Positions 5,369-11,915 of a DNA stretch of 11,915 bases are shown piece after piece. The notes beneath the pieces were generated by a model. It worked only from the letters and a program-made list of their open reading frames with translations, did not search any database and was not told where the DNA came from. The translations under genes were made by a program, and so were the position numbers. This stretch comes from RUG12395 sp045541735 (GTDB lineage Bacteria > Bacillota > Clostridia > Oscillospirales > CAG-272): contig JAZQJQ010000107.1 of the NCBI GenBank assembly GCA_045541735.1, forward strand, positions 1 through 11,915, read 5' to 3'. The first letter of the stretch is position 1. Each line of letters begins with the position of its first letter.

Positions 5369-6694
5369 ATGCCCGATATCGCACAACAGCTGTTATTGCA
5401 GCTTATACTTATTTTACTTAACGCTTTTTTTGCCGCAACGGAGATAGCCGTTATTTCACTTAACGCCAACAAGGTGCGCGCACGCGCCGAGGACGGCGAT
5501 AAAAAAGCGGTAAAAATGTTGAAAATGATAGAAGAGCCTACCGGATTTCTTTCTACTATCCAGGTTGGTATAACTCTTGCCGGCTTTCTCGGCTCTGCTT
5601 TTGCGGCGGATAATTTTGCCGAGAGACTTACGGCCTTTGCAGTCAAGACTTTTGACGTTGCTCCTGCACACGTGGAAATGATAGACAGCGTGAGCGTTGT
5701 ACTTATCACTCTCATTCTTTCATATTTTACTCTTGTGCTCGGCGAGCTTGTTCCCAAGCGTATAGCTATGCGCAATCATGAGAAGTTTGCCGATAAGGTA
5801 TGCGGCTTCATCAGCGTGCTTGCTGCCATTCTTAAACCCATTATCTGGTTTTTGACCGTGTCCACAAACGGAGTGCTCCGTCTCTTCGGCATCGATCCTC
5901 ACGCTAATGAGGAATCTGTTTCCGAGGAAGATATAGTGTTGATGCTTGATGCGGGCGCGGAAGAAGGTACCCTTAATCAGGACGGAATCGAGTACATCAA
6001 AAACGTGTTCAAGCTTGATAGGCAAAATGCCGTGGACGTTATGACCCCGCGTAATTCCATTGAAATGATTCCCGAGGATATTGCGGAAGACGAGCTTTTG
6101 GAGTTTATCGAAAATTGCGGCTATTCCCGTATACCCGTATATCGCGAGACGGTCGACAACGTAGTGGGCGTTTTGCACGTCAGAGATTATCTTCTCAAGC
6201 GCGCAAACGGTCCGGTAAAGCTTGAGGATGCTATCTTCAAACCTACGTACGTGCCTGAGACCGTGCATCTCGATCTGCTTTTCAAGGAGATGCAGGAAAA
6301 ACACGACCATATAGTTATCGTTGTGGATGAATACGGTGCCACCGCCGGTCTCGTTACTATGGAGGATATCCTTGAAGAGATCGTAGGCGAAATATGGGAC
6401 GAGCAGGACGAGGCGGTAACAAATATTGAAAAGCTGGGCGATAACCGCTTTAAGGTGCTTACCGCAACCTCCATTGATGAATTTTTCGATTACTTTGAAT
6501 TGGAGAATGACGAGGAGATCTCGTCTTCTACCGTTAACGGCTGGGTCACCGAGCAGTGCGGAACGATCCCCGAGGAAGGCTACTCTTTTAATTACGGAAA
6601 TCTCAGTATTACTGTTACAAAGGCTGACGAGCTTCGCAGCCACGAGGTCTGCGTACTCGTGGCAGCGCCTGAAACGGTCGAAGCGGATAATTAA
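5369..6694 (+). CDS. CNNM/CBS/CorC-type membrane protein (hemolysin C/CorC family)
   Basis: A 441-aa integral membrane protein, the usual length for this family. Residues from about 6 to 180 form the CNNM (DUF21) transmembrane domain with the landmark LGELVPKRIA (124-133). Two CBS domains follow: the first around 222-278, with MTPRNSI (225-231) and GYSRIPVY (251-258), and the second around 285-340, with VVDEYGATAGLV (318-329) and MEDILEEIVGEI (331-342). A CorC_HlyC domain spans about 352-433. Relatives are implicated in Mg2+/Co2+ efflux or homeostasis, with adenine nucleotides bound by the CBS pair. The old hemolysin name is not evidence of toxicity. AGGAGG at 5358-5363, 5 bases from the ATG, supports the start. 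It is transcribed from the promoter at 5099 and closed by the hairpin at 6701. Confidence 0.93.
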   Translation: MPDIAQQLLLQLILILLNAFFAATEIAVISLNANKVRARAEDGDKKAVKMLKMIEEPTGFLSTIQVGITLAGFLGSAFAADNFAERLTAFAVKTFDVAPAHVEMIDSVSVVLITLILSYFTLVLGELVPKRIAMRNHEKFADKVCGFISVLAAILKPIIWFLTVSTNGVLRLFGIDPHANEESVSEEDIVLMLDAGAEEGTLNQDGIEYIKNVFKLDRQNAVDVMTPRNSIEMIPEDIAEDELLEFIENCGYSRIPVYRETVDNVVGVLHVRDYLLKRANGPVKLEDAIFKPTYVPETVHLDLLFKEMQEKHDHIVIVVDEYGATAGLVTMEDILEEIVGEIWDEQDEAVTNIEKLGDNRFKVLTATSIDEFFDYFELENDEEISSSTVNGWVTEQCGTIPEEGYSFNYGNLSITVTKADELRSHEVCVLVAAPETVEADN

Positions 6695-6700
6695 ATACAA

Positions 6701-6735
6701 AAGCTCCCCGATGATGTACGGTCATCGGGGAGCTT
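6701..6735. terminator. Bidirectional hairpin terminator
   Basis: A perfect 14-bp stem (AAGCTCCCCGATGA 6701-6714 with its complement at 6722-6735) encloses a 7-nt loop. It follows the CorC-type stop by 6 bp. On the - strand it is followed by TTTTGTATTTAATT, a better U-tract than on +, so it also serves the convergent XRE regulator gene. Confidence 0.85.
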
Positions 6736-6777
6736 CAAATTTCATTCCTGCTGAGTAACTTACAGGTCTGCGGCGGC

Positions 6778-6987
6778 TTACAGAAAAACAAACAGGTCTT
6801 TTACCTCCACTCCAAGTGCCGAGGCAACCTCGTCAAGTATGAGAAGGTCGGGGCAGCAGCAGCCTCTCTCCCATTTTGACACGGCCTGAGCGGAAACATT
6901 GCATATTTCGGCGATATCGCGCTGTGTCAGGTTCGCTTTTCGCCTAAGCTCTGCAAGCCTTTTGCCGAACGCCACTATGTCTAACAT
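6778..6987 (-). CDS. XRE-family helix-turn-helix regulator
   Basis: A 69-aa protein that is essentially one HTH_3/XRE domain (residues 7-64). Helix 2 is TQRDIAEIC (21-29) and the recognition helix SAQAVSKWERG (32-42). It ends with the PDLLILDEVASALGV helix pair and a short hydrophobic tail (DLFVFL). It would bind DNA as a dimer. Where relatives usually have one variable residue set after KWERG, this protein has three consecutive cysteines (43-45), encoded by a TGC triplet run, plus Cys29. AGGAG at 6993-6997 supports the start. The inverted repeat at 7010-7035 upstream may be its operator. The target is unknown. Confidence 0.88.
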   Translation of the reverse strand: MLDIVAFGKRLAELRRKANLTQRDIAEICNVSAQAVSKWERGCCCPDLLILDEVASALGVEVKDLFVFL

Positions 6988-7009
6988 TCTTTCTCCTTTT
7001 CTTCTATGT

Positions 7010-7037
7010 AAAAGGATTTGGGTTAGAATCCTTTTTT
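7010..7037. promoter_or_regulatory. Inverted repeat upstream of XRE gene: operator or terminator
   Basis: Arms AAAAGGATT (7010-7018) and AATCCTTTT (7027-7035) are separated by 8 bp. On + it ends in six T, as a terminator would, but no + gene leads into it. On - it lies in the leader of the XRE gene, 23 bp before its start codon. An autoregulatory operator or a second leader hairpin both fit. Confidence 0.5.
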
Positions 7038-7047
7038 GTAAAGAAAA

Positions 7048-7076
7048 GGGAGCATCCGCAAACTGCGGATGCTCCC
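7048..7076 (-). terminator. Rho-independent terminator closing the leader RNA
   Basis: A 13-bp perfect stem (7048-7060 with 7064-7076, GGGAGCATCCGCA and its complement) has a 3-nt loop. On the - strand it is followed by TTTTCTTT. It sits between the esterase and the XRE gene and would stop transcripts started at 7253 before they reach the regulator, unless read-through is permitted. Confidence 0.85.
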
Positions 7077-7140
7077 CGAAAATTCGGGAGGCTTATCAGC
7101 CTTTGCATAGGGCTTTCCGCGACTCATTCGGCTGTTTGAG

Positions 7141-7200
7141 TCAACGGGAAAGGGTCACCTGTGAGGCAAGATAAAAGCATCCGTATATTTTCTCTGTCAT
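7141..7200 (-). CDS. Possible 19-aa leader peptide
   Basis: AAAGGAGG (7208-7215) stands 7 bases before an ATG at 7200. The frame encodes MTEKIYGCFYLASQVTLSR and stops at 7141-7143. The ribosome-binding site is as good as those of the full genes here. The stop codon overlaps the 5' arm of the GACTCA/TGAGTC hairpin, so a ribosome finishing or stalling on this ORF would open that stem. This is the usual layout of a regulatory leader peptide. It has no signal peptide or known motif, and being so short it may be chance. Confidence 0.4.
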   Translation of the reverse strand: MTEKIYGCFYLASQVTLSR

Positions 7201-7259
7201 TTTTCTGCCTCCTTTCATTAAAATTTGACTTGCGGTCGTACGCTCCGCCGGTCAATGCC

Positions 7260-7288
7260 AGTTTAGCACACTATTCTCTCTTTGTCAA
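7260..7288 (-). promoter_or_regulatory. Sigma-A-type promoter of the leader RNA
   Basis: On the - strand TTGACA (7283-7288) and TAAACT (7260-7265) are separated by exactly 17 bp. The -35 box overlaps the stop codon of the esterase gene. Expected transcript start is near 7253. Confidence 0.7.
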
Positions 7289-8862
7289 TCAACCCGTGGT
7301 TCAGTTATGTCGCGCACCAAAGTTACGCTTGTAAAGCTGTCGGTGCGGAAGGGCATAAGGGGCAGTCCCGCCTCATTTGCTATACACTCCTGCTCCGGAT
7401 AAGGTAAAAATGCATAGCGAATGTACCTTGGTTCCTTAACGCGAGGCGCTCTTATGCGTATTTCCGTATCCCCGGCAAGGACCGCGCGGCAGGGGTAGAA
7501 CACAGCATCCTCGCCTGCCATCCAGAAGTTGCGTATTCCGGAGGCAAACAGCTTTTTTGCATTCTTAACCTTGACGATCGCCGCCGTGTCATCAAGAAAA
7601 CGGTGGCTTTCATATCTCGGCGCATCTGCAGTTACGTCAATACCGTATAGGTATTTTGCCGCAAGCAGCCACAAGCGGTGTGCGGGGGTCTTCTTATCCT
7701 CGGGGTGAATGTCAAACTCGTCTCCGCAGTCGATAAGTGCGGCAAGATAGCTGTTTTCCAGCTCATCTGCACATCTTTGCTGTACTTCACGCAGTGTGTG
7801 GAAACCGAGAATGTTTACCGTCTGCTCCTCATAGGTCCCGTCGCGGCGGAAGGGGGCGAGCTCCACGGCAAGGAAAGGAAGCTCTGGGTCAAGAAATTCG
7901 CGTCGCCATGCGTTAAGCATAGCGCGGTATTTTTCAAAATAATTGGAGGTACGGCTGTCCGATTCTCCCTGATACCACAGAACTCCCTTTACGGAGAAGG
8001 GGCAGATACGGCTGACCATCGTGGCCCAAAGTCCGCCCGGTCTGTCGGGGGAGTACTTACCGTACGGTATGGGCTTTGCATATTTTGCAACCGTAATATC
8101 GTGCGCTGTGGCAAATTTGTTTCCGTACAGCCTGGTGTTTTCAAAGGTATCGTCGGTGGAGCGGCACTGTATCTCCATATCTTTAATGAACTTGTCAAAT
8201 GCCTTTTCGTACTCCTCATCGGGCATAGCGGCAAGTGCTTTTTTGTATGCTTCTACCTCATTTGCCATTGCCGGCTCGTTTTCGCAGTCTTCGTAAGGAA
8301 TAAAAGTGCGGATAACTCTGCCGCCCCAGTTGCAGCTTATAATTCCCACGGGAACGTCAAGCTCTCTGCGCAGCTCCTTTGCAAAGTAATATCCTATTGC
8401 GGAAAAGTGCAGTGCGCTTTCCTCCGTGCAGGTCTGCCACTCGGTATCCTTATTTAATACAGGTTCAAAGTGGCGGTTCCAGCAGATAAGGCCCTCTTTT
8501 TGGCGCTTGGGTACGTTAAAAAAGCGTATAAGGCTGTCGCCTGCGTGCTTTGCTTCGTCAAAACCGTTTTTAGTACGGAATAGGGGCATCTCCATATTGG
8601 ACTGGCCGGATGCGATAAATACCTCGCCTACGTATACGTCCGTAAGCGTGTATTTTTCGCCGTTAAGATCAAGGCTGATACTGTACGGACCGCCCGCTTC
8701 AAGCGGGGGGAGGGTAACGAGCCAACCGTATGCGGTCCTTTCGGAGACGGCACGCACACCGCACATATCGGCTTTGCAAATGCCTTCGCCGGTGCCGAAG
8801 ATCCGTATCGGCTTGTTTCTTTGGAATACCATTCCGTTTTGAAAGATAGATTCAAGTTTCAT
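7285..8862 (-). CDS. SGNH-type acetylesterase, sialate O-acetylesterase family
   Basis: A 525-aa SGNH hydrolase of the sialate O-acetylesterase type, which removes O-acetyl groups from sialic acids or, in many gut relatives, from plant glycans. Residues 1-80 form a beta-rich N-terminal region (VFQRNKPIRIFG). The catalytic part shows FIASGQSNMEMP (82-93, nucleophile Ser88), ISCNWGG (175-181, oxyanion Gly), GVLWYQGESD (293-302) and DIHPEDK (384-390, with Asp384/His386 as the dyad). About 410-520 is another beta-rich region. No signal peptide is seen, so it acts inside the cell. GAGG at 8871-8874, 8 bases from the ATG, supports the start. It lies downstream of two sialidase-fold genes, consistent with deacetylation of imported glycan pieces. 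Acyl substrate is not determined. Confidence 0.88.
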   Translation of the reverse strand: MKLESIFQNGMVFQRNKPIRIFGTGEGICKADMCGVRAVSERTAYGWLVTLPPLEAGGPYSISLDLNGEKYTLTDVYVGEVFIASGQSNMEMPLFRTKNGFDEAKHAGDSLIRFFNVPKRQKEGLICWNRHFEPVLNKDTEWQTCTEESALHFSAIGYYFAKELRRELDVPVGIISCNWGGRVIRTFIPYEDCENEPAMANEVEAYKKALAAMPDEEYEKAFDKFIKDMEIQCRSTDDTFENTRLYGNKFATAHDITVAKYAKPIPYGKYSPDRPGGLWATMVSRICPFSVKGVLWYQGESDSRTSNYFEKYRAMLNAWRREFLDPELPFLAVELAPFRRDGTYEEQTVNILGFHTLREVQQRCADELENSYLAALIDCGDEFDIHPEDKKTPAHRLWLLAAKYLYGIDVTADAPRYESHRFLDDTAAIVKVKNAKKLFASGIRNFWMAGEDAVFYPCRAVLAGDTEIRIRAPRVKEPRYIRYAFLPYPEQECIANEAGLPLMPFRTDSFTSVTLVRDITEPRVD

Positions 8863-8921
8863 TCGAATTACCTCATAAAGATAAAGAAAGATCAGTTAGG
8901 TAGTAACAGCAAACAGTAAAC

Positions 8922-8986
8922 GGCAGGAGCAAACCCCTGCCCTACAAAAAACCATAAGCCTGACGGTAGGGCGGGGCGATCCCGCC
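8922..8986. repeat. Palindromic intergenic repeat element
   Basis: Two GC-rich hairpins, GGCAGG/CCTGCC (8922-8927, 8936-8941) and GGCGGG/CCCGCC (8970-8975, 8981-8986), are joined by CCCTAC (8940-8945) and GTAGGG (8966-8971), which can pair with each other. The composition contrasts with the AT-rich DNA around it. It resembles dispersed REP/BIME-like or small non-autonomous elements common between genes of gut Clostridia. It could also act as a processing or termination signal between the paralogue and the esterase gene. Only one copy is in this window. Confidence 0.6.
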
Positions 8987-8999
8987 GTTTTACGTATAT

Positions 9000-10109
9000 T
9001 CAGATGGTGGAAACAGGCGCGCGGCGCAGATAAAGTCCGTAGCGCGTGCCGTCGTTATTGCCGCATTGAGCGCAGGCAAGCAGCATATCCCCGTGTACCC
9101 ACATAGCGGGCCAGATCGCAAAGCTCTCTTTGCCCATATGGAGCGGAAATTCCGATACATGACAGAAATCCGCCTCGGTGATATCCTTGCAGTTTTCAAG
9201 AGTTATGGGTTTTTTGGAGATGATTACGTTCATCGTGCTGTTGAAAACGGCGTTTTTTCCGGTAACAGATCCGCTGTTTTCGTTTGCTTGACAGCTTACG
9301 GCAAGCCTGCCGTCGGGAAGCAGGGTAACGTAAGGCGCTCCTGCGTATAGTCCGTGTTGAGTGGGTCTAAACACTGTCACGGGTTCGCTCCACTTGATTC
9401 CGTCCTCGGAAAACAGCATCTGAGTGATGAAGCGGTAGTTCTTATCCCAGTTCGCTTCAATTACCATAGCCATGCCGCCGCCATGCATAGGGCACACTAC
9501 CGGCATTCCGTCGCGGCTCTTATGCTTTACACCGTCGCACGCTACGATAGGTTTGCCAAACAGCTTAGTCTCAAAATCAAAGACGTGAACCATAATATAC
9601 TGACTTTTAAGGCTCGGTACGTAGGGGAAATCCGCATCTGCGGAACCTACGCAGTCGTTTGCGTAATAAACAGCCATTCTGCCGTCCGGCAAAAAGACCA
9701 TATGAGGCTCCCAAAAGCCGCTGAAGCTGTTATCCTCCCGCTGAAGCTCGCATAGGATGATAGGCTCGCCAAAGGCCTTGCCGCCGTCCTCGCTTAGCTG
9801 ATAGCGGATAGATGTGTAGAATCTTTCTGCGGTATTAAAGCTGTGTGCGCGGTATGCTATCATCAAACAGTTTTCCGCATATTCGATAACGTTTGCATTG
9901 GCAATGCATAGCTTATCGCCGAGAGGTCCGAACTGAACCTCGGTCTTTTTGCCGAGGTGATTCCAGGTAAGACCGCCATCTGCGCTCTCTGCAAGGCAGA
10001 GTGCGTTTGCAGAGTCGTATGCGGCAAGCAGTCTGCCGTTTTTCAGCGTTGTAAGTCTGCCGTAACCCCCGTTATCTATTTTGATTTGTTCCTTTTCCCA
10101 AGTAAGCAT
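9000..10109 (-). CDS. Cytoplasmic sialidase-fold (BNR/Asp-box) glycosidase, no signal peptide
   Basis: A 369-aa single-domain beta-propeller of the sialidase superfamily. Asp-box motifs are visible as SADGGLTW (42-49), SEDGGKAF (106-113) and SEDGIKW (234-240). Conserved likely active-site stretches shared with the upstream paralogue include GGYGRLTTLKNG (14-25, at the place of the FRIP arginine), AYRAH (85-89), GFWEPHMVFLPDGR (131-144), KSRDGMPVV (197-205) and YAGAPYVTLLPDGR (255-268). It begins with MLTWEKEQ and lacks any signal peptide, unlike its neighbour, so it should be cytoplasmic. AAGGAG (10115-10120) overlaps the stop region of the paralogue. Members of this fold are exo-sialidases (GH33) or other exo-glycosidases such as GH93 arabinanases. 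The substrate is not fixed by sequence. Confidence 0.8.
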   Translation of the reverse strand: MLTWEKEQIKIDNGGYGRLTTLKNGRLLAAYDSANALCLAESADGGLTWNHLGKKTEVQFGPLGDKLCIANANVIEYAENCLMIAYRAHSFNTAERFYTSIRYQLSEDGGKAFGEPIILCELQREDNSFSGFWEPHMVFLPDGRMAVYYANDCVGSADADFPYVPSLKSQYIMVHVFDFETKLFGKPIVACDGVKHKSRDGMPVVCPMHGGGMAMVIEANWDKNYRFITQMLFSEDGIKWSEPVTVFRPTQHGLYAGAPYVTLLPDGRLAVSCQANENSGSVTGKNAVFNSTMNVIISKKPITLENCKDITEADFCHVSEFPLHMGKESFAIWPAMWVHGDMLLACAQCGNNDGTRYGLYLRRAPVSTI

Positions 10110-10118
10110 AACGTCTCC

Positions 10119-11789
10119 TTATTTAATAGAGTCGATGGGTGCGCGGCGCACGTAGATGCCGCTTACTCCGCCGGAGAGGTTGCTTCCCACGTCAGCTGAG
10201 CATATCAGCCAGCCGTTATGCACGTGCATAGCAGGCCATACGGAACGTGTTTCAACGCCCATTGACAGCGGGTTTTCCATTACCTTGACGAAGCTACTTT
10301 CATTTATTTCCTTGCAGTTTTTAAGGGTTATCGGCTCTTTTGAGATATAAACGTTCATCTGGCTGTTTTGTACTGCATCGCTTGACATCGTAGCTCCGCT
10401 GTACTGTGTTGCCTGACAGCTTACGGCAAGTCTGCCGTCCGGCAAAAGCGTTACGTAAGGTGCACCGGCGTAATGGTCTTTTTTCGTTGGGCTTATTACC
10501 GTTACGGGATCGCTCCACTTGATTCCGTCTTCGGAAAACATCATTTGGATGATAAATTTGTAATTTTTGTCACAGTTTGCTTCTATTACCATTGCCATTC
10601 CGCCGTCGCTCAGCTTGCACACAACGGGCATACCGTCGCGGCTCTTGTGGCTGACACCGTTGGAGGCAATTGCGCCCTTGTCAAAGGTTTCCGTTTCATA
10701 ATCGAAAACGTGTACCATAATGTGCTGATATGCGCCGGATGGAACGTAGGGGTAATCTGCATTCTGCGGACCTATGCAGTCGTTTGCATAGTACATAGCA
10801 AGTCTGCCGTCTGGCAGGATGACCATATGCGGCTCCCAGAAGCCTTTGAAATCGGTATCGTTGCGTTGATATTCAACAACGATGACCGGCTCGCCGAACG
10901 TTTTGCCGCCGTCCTTGCTTATCTGGTATCGGATGGAGGTGTAAAAGTTTTTTTTGGAATTTGTGGGACTGTGGGCGCGGTAGGCTACCATAATATCGCC
11001 GTCGCCGTACTGAATAACGTTTGCGTTTGCAAAGCTAAGCGTGTCTCCGAGTGGAGTTTTTGCCGCTTTTGTTACGGTAACGGTGTTCTTCCACGTTTTT
11101 CCGTCATCTGCACTGGTCGCAAATTTGATACCGCCGTTTGAATAACCAACGGCAAGCTCGCCGTTTTTCAGCGTAGTCATACGTGCGTATCCGCCTGCAC
11201 TCAAAAGCAGCTTGCTTTTTTCCCATTCAAGCACGGGAGTAAGCTCCTCGCCGGAATCAAACGCAAGGGAATAGGGAACTTTACAAACGCCTTCGGATGT
11301 GCCTGCAAGATTTTCTATAAAGTACTCAACTGCGGCACGGGTCTCCTCCTCGTCTCTGCCGACGATGTAGAGCGAATTACCCTCAATACCGATATAGAAC
11401 TCGCCCGTTTTGATCTTTTTTCGAAAACTTTTCGATGTCTCGCGGTCTGTCTTGCCCACAACTATTTCGAATGCTTCGGCAGTTTCGACAGGTCTTTCGC
11501 TGTCCTTTACGTAATCGATTGATAGCTTCAGTTTTTCGCGGAAAAAGCGGTGGAGATAGAATGCGGTATCGTAGCCGTATTCTTCGTCCGCGGCATAAAT
11601 GATGGTATACTCCGACTTGCCGTTATCTCCTATAACAAGCTCGGCGGGCACTGAAGGCTCGGTCGTTGCGGGTGCTTCCGTGGTTATCTGATCGGAAACG
11701 GGAGGCTTCTCCGTGCCGCCGCAGGAGGCGGCACAGAGAAGAGTAATAAGTGCAAGCAGTAAGGCGCCGAATCTGATAATATTCTTCAT
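10119..11789 (-). CDS. Surface lipoprotein with sialidase-fold domain and GH67N/GH20b-like N-domain
   Basis: A 556-aa predicted exported glycosidase. Residues 1-22 are a signal peptide with lipobox AASC (C23), followed by a Thr/Pro linker (about 30-48). Residues from about 58 to 178 resemble the alpha/beta domain found in front of many glycoside hydrolases (GH67N/GH20b type): FEIVVGKTDRE (107-117), FYIGIEGNSLYIVGRDEEET (131-150). Residues from about 185 to 556 are a six-bladed propeller very similar to the downstream gene product, with Asp boxes SADDGKTW (226-233), SKDGGKTF (291-298) and SEDGIKW (419-425), and Arg203 at the FRIP position. GAGGA at 11796-11800, 6 bases from the ATG, lies in the end of the GH2-like gene, which stops 2 bp upstream, so the two are coupled. 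Sialidase or another exo-glycosidase activity is inferred from the fold and neighbours. Confidence 0.82.
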   Translation of the reverse strand: MKNIIRFGALLLALITLLCAASCGGTEKPPVSDQITTEAPATTEPSVPAELVIGDNGKSEYTIIYAADEEYGYDTAFYLHRFFREKLKLSIDYVKDSERPVETAEAFEIVVGKTDRETSKSFRKKIKTGEFYIGIEGNSLYIVGRDEEETRAAVEYFIENLAGTSEGVCKVPYSLAFDSGEELTPVLEWEKSKLLLSAGGYARMTTLKNGELAVGYSNGGIKFATSADDGKTWKNTVTVTKAAKTPLGDTLSFANANVIQYGDGDIMVAYRAHSPTNSKKNFYTSIRYQISKDGGKTFGEPVIVVEYQRNDTDFKGFWEPHMVILPDGRLAMYYANDCIGPQNADYPYVPSGAYQHIMVHVFDYETETFDKGAIASNGVSHKSRDGMPVVCKLSDGGMAMVIEANCDKNYKFIIQMMFSEDGIKWSDPVTVISPTKKDHYAGAPYVTLLPDGRLAVSCQATQYSGATMSSDAVQNSQMNVYISKEPITLKNCKEINESSFVKVMENPLSMGVETRSVWPAMHVHNGWLICSADVGSNLSGGVSGIYVRRAPIDSIK

Positions 11790-11791
11790 TA

Positions 11792-11915
11792 TCAGTCCTC
11801 GATCGCCGCCTTGCGGGTGTTGATCTCTTTGATGATGCTTACGTCAATCTTGGGCTCTCTGCTGTAGGTGTAAATACCGTTCTGCTCCTGCTCTACGCCG
11901 TAAAGCTGAGTGTAG
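11792..11915 (-). CDS. C-terminal end of a GH2-like glycoside hydrolase, truncated by window
   Basis: An open frame runs into the window edge and stops at 11792-11794. About 40 residues are visible, with YTQLYGVEQEQNGIYTYSRE followed by PKIDVSIIKEIN. The segment YTQL-x-x-VEQE-x-NG-x-YTY is the typical end of the TIM barrel in GH2-type beta-glycosidases (beta-galactosidase or beta-glucuronidase group), with few residues after it. Its stop lies 2 bp from the lipoprotein start, so it is an upstream gene of the same unit. The catalytic residues are outside the window and the exact activity cannot be judged. Confidence 0.7.
   Translation of the reverse strand, partial: YTQLYGVEQEQNGIYTYSREPKIDVSIIKEINTRKAAIED

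Larger units (their letters stand above)
7048..7253 (-). ncRNA. Candidate structured leader or small RNA of about 205 nt
   Basis: Between a good promoter and a terminator lies a run of potential hairpins on the - strand. There is a 5' stem-loop TTGAC/GTCAA with an inner GCGG/CCGC (7223-7253). A stem GACTCA/TGAGTC (7121-7126 with 7137-7142) can be lengthened by CGGAAA pairing with TTTCCCG. Alternative pairings share one segment: AGCC 7098-7101 (+) can pair with GGCT at 7090-7093 or at 7111-7114. CCCGAA/TTCGGG (7075-7088) overlaps the edge of the terminator stem. Mutually exclusive stems before a terminator resemble an attenuator or riboswitch. I match it to no known RNA class. Its target, if cis-acting, would be the XRE gene downstream. 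Confidence 0.5.

Noticed and set aside
5720..6700. Long antisense open frame opposite the CorC-type gene (326 codons)
   Set aside because: The sense frame carries CNNM, CBS and CorC motifs. The antisense frame would begin at the terminator and shows no start signal.
7075..7200. Cyclic-di-GMP (GEMM) type riboswitch in the leader RNA
   Set aside because: A GCAAAGGCT stretch is slightly reminiscent of the GEMM core, but the remaining conserved positions and the tetraloop-receptor arrangement are not present.
7678..8457. Antisense frame opposite the esterase (259 codons)
   Set aside because: The esterase frame has all SGNH blocks. The antisense frame is Cys-rich, has no start signal and is a codon-bias shadow.
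10473..11141. Antisense frame opposite the sialidase-fold lipoprotein (222 codons)
   Set aside because: The sense strand is supported by signal peptide, Asp boxes and a paralogue. The antisense frame has none of these.

Overview
The window looks like a chromosome piece of an anaerobic, gut-type Clostridia (Bacillota), perhaps Oscillospirales or Christensenellales. This rests on strong AAAGGAGG-type ribosome-binding sites, Sec/lipobox signal peptides, TTGACA/TATAAT-like promoters, GC-rich hairpin terminators, a LytTR regulator and the type of sugar-degradation genes. Placement below class level cannot be made from the sequence alone.

Layout. (1) Bases 1-3578, + strand: the 3' part of an NAD(P)-type malic enzyme, followed after 34 bp by a methionine-type ABC importer in the order metQ-metN-metI. 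The three importer genes overlap, and a perfect hairpin terminator ends the unit. (2) Bases 3587-4986, - strand: a small lipoprotein, a LiaF-like membrane protein with four NELGS repeats, and a stand-alone LytTR DNA-binding regulator with candidate promoter and operator repeats upstream. (3) Bases 5099-6735, + strand: a strong promoter, a leader with a possible 45-residue basic ORF, and a CNNM/CBS/CorC-type membrane protein. (4) Bases 6701-7288, - strand: a small XRE-family regulator, preceded by a structured, promoter-driven RNA that contains a 19-codon ORF and ends in a terminator. (5) Bases 7285-11915, - strand: a glycan-degradation cluster, read in transcription order as the end of a GH2-like glycosidase, a secreted sialidase-fold lipoprotein, its leaderless paralogue, a palindromic intergenic repeat, and an SGNH acetylesterase of the sialate O-acetylesterase type.

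The most remarkable feature is MetQ. The mature protein holds the two halves of a normal MetQ in swapped order: the canonical C-terminal half comes directly after the lipobox, then a roughly 20-residue linker, then the canonical N-terminal half. The cut falls at the hinge between lobes, so this reads as a natural circular permutation of a type II solute-binding protein, inside an otherwise normal metQNI operon. The second point of interest is the attenuator-like RNA at 7048-7253, where a leader-peptide stop codon sits in the 5' arm of a hairpin and a terminator follows.

Working together: the first unit couples malate/pyruvate metabolism genes with amino-acid import. The LytTR/LiaF-like pair looks like an envelope-sensing regulatory module. 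The last cluster would remove acetyl groups and terminal sugars from host or dietary glycans, one part at the cell surface and one part inside the cell.
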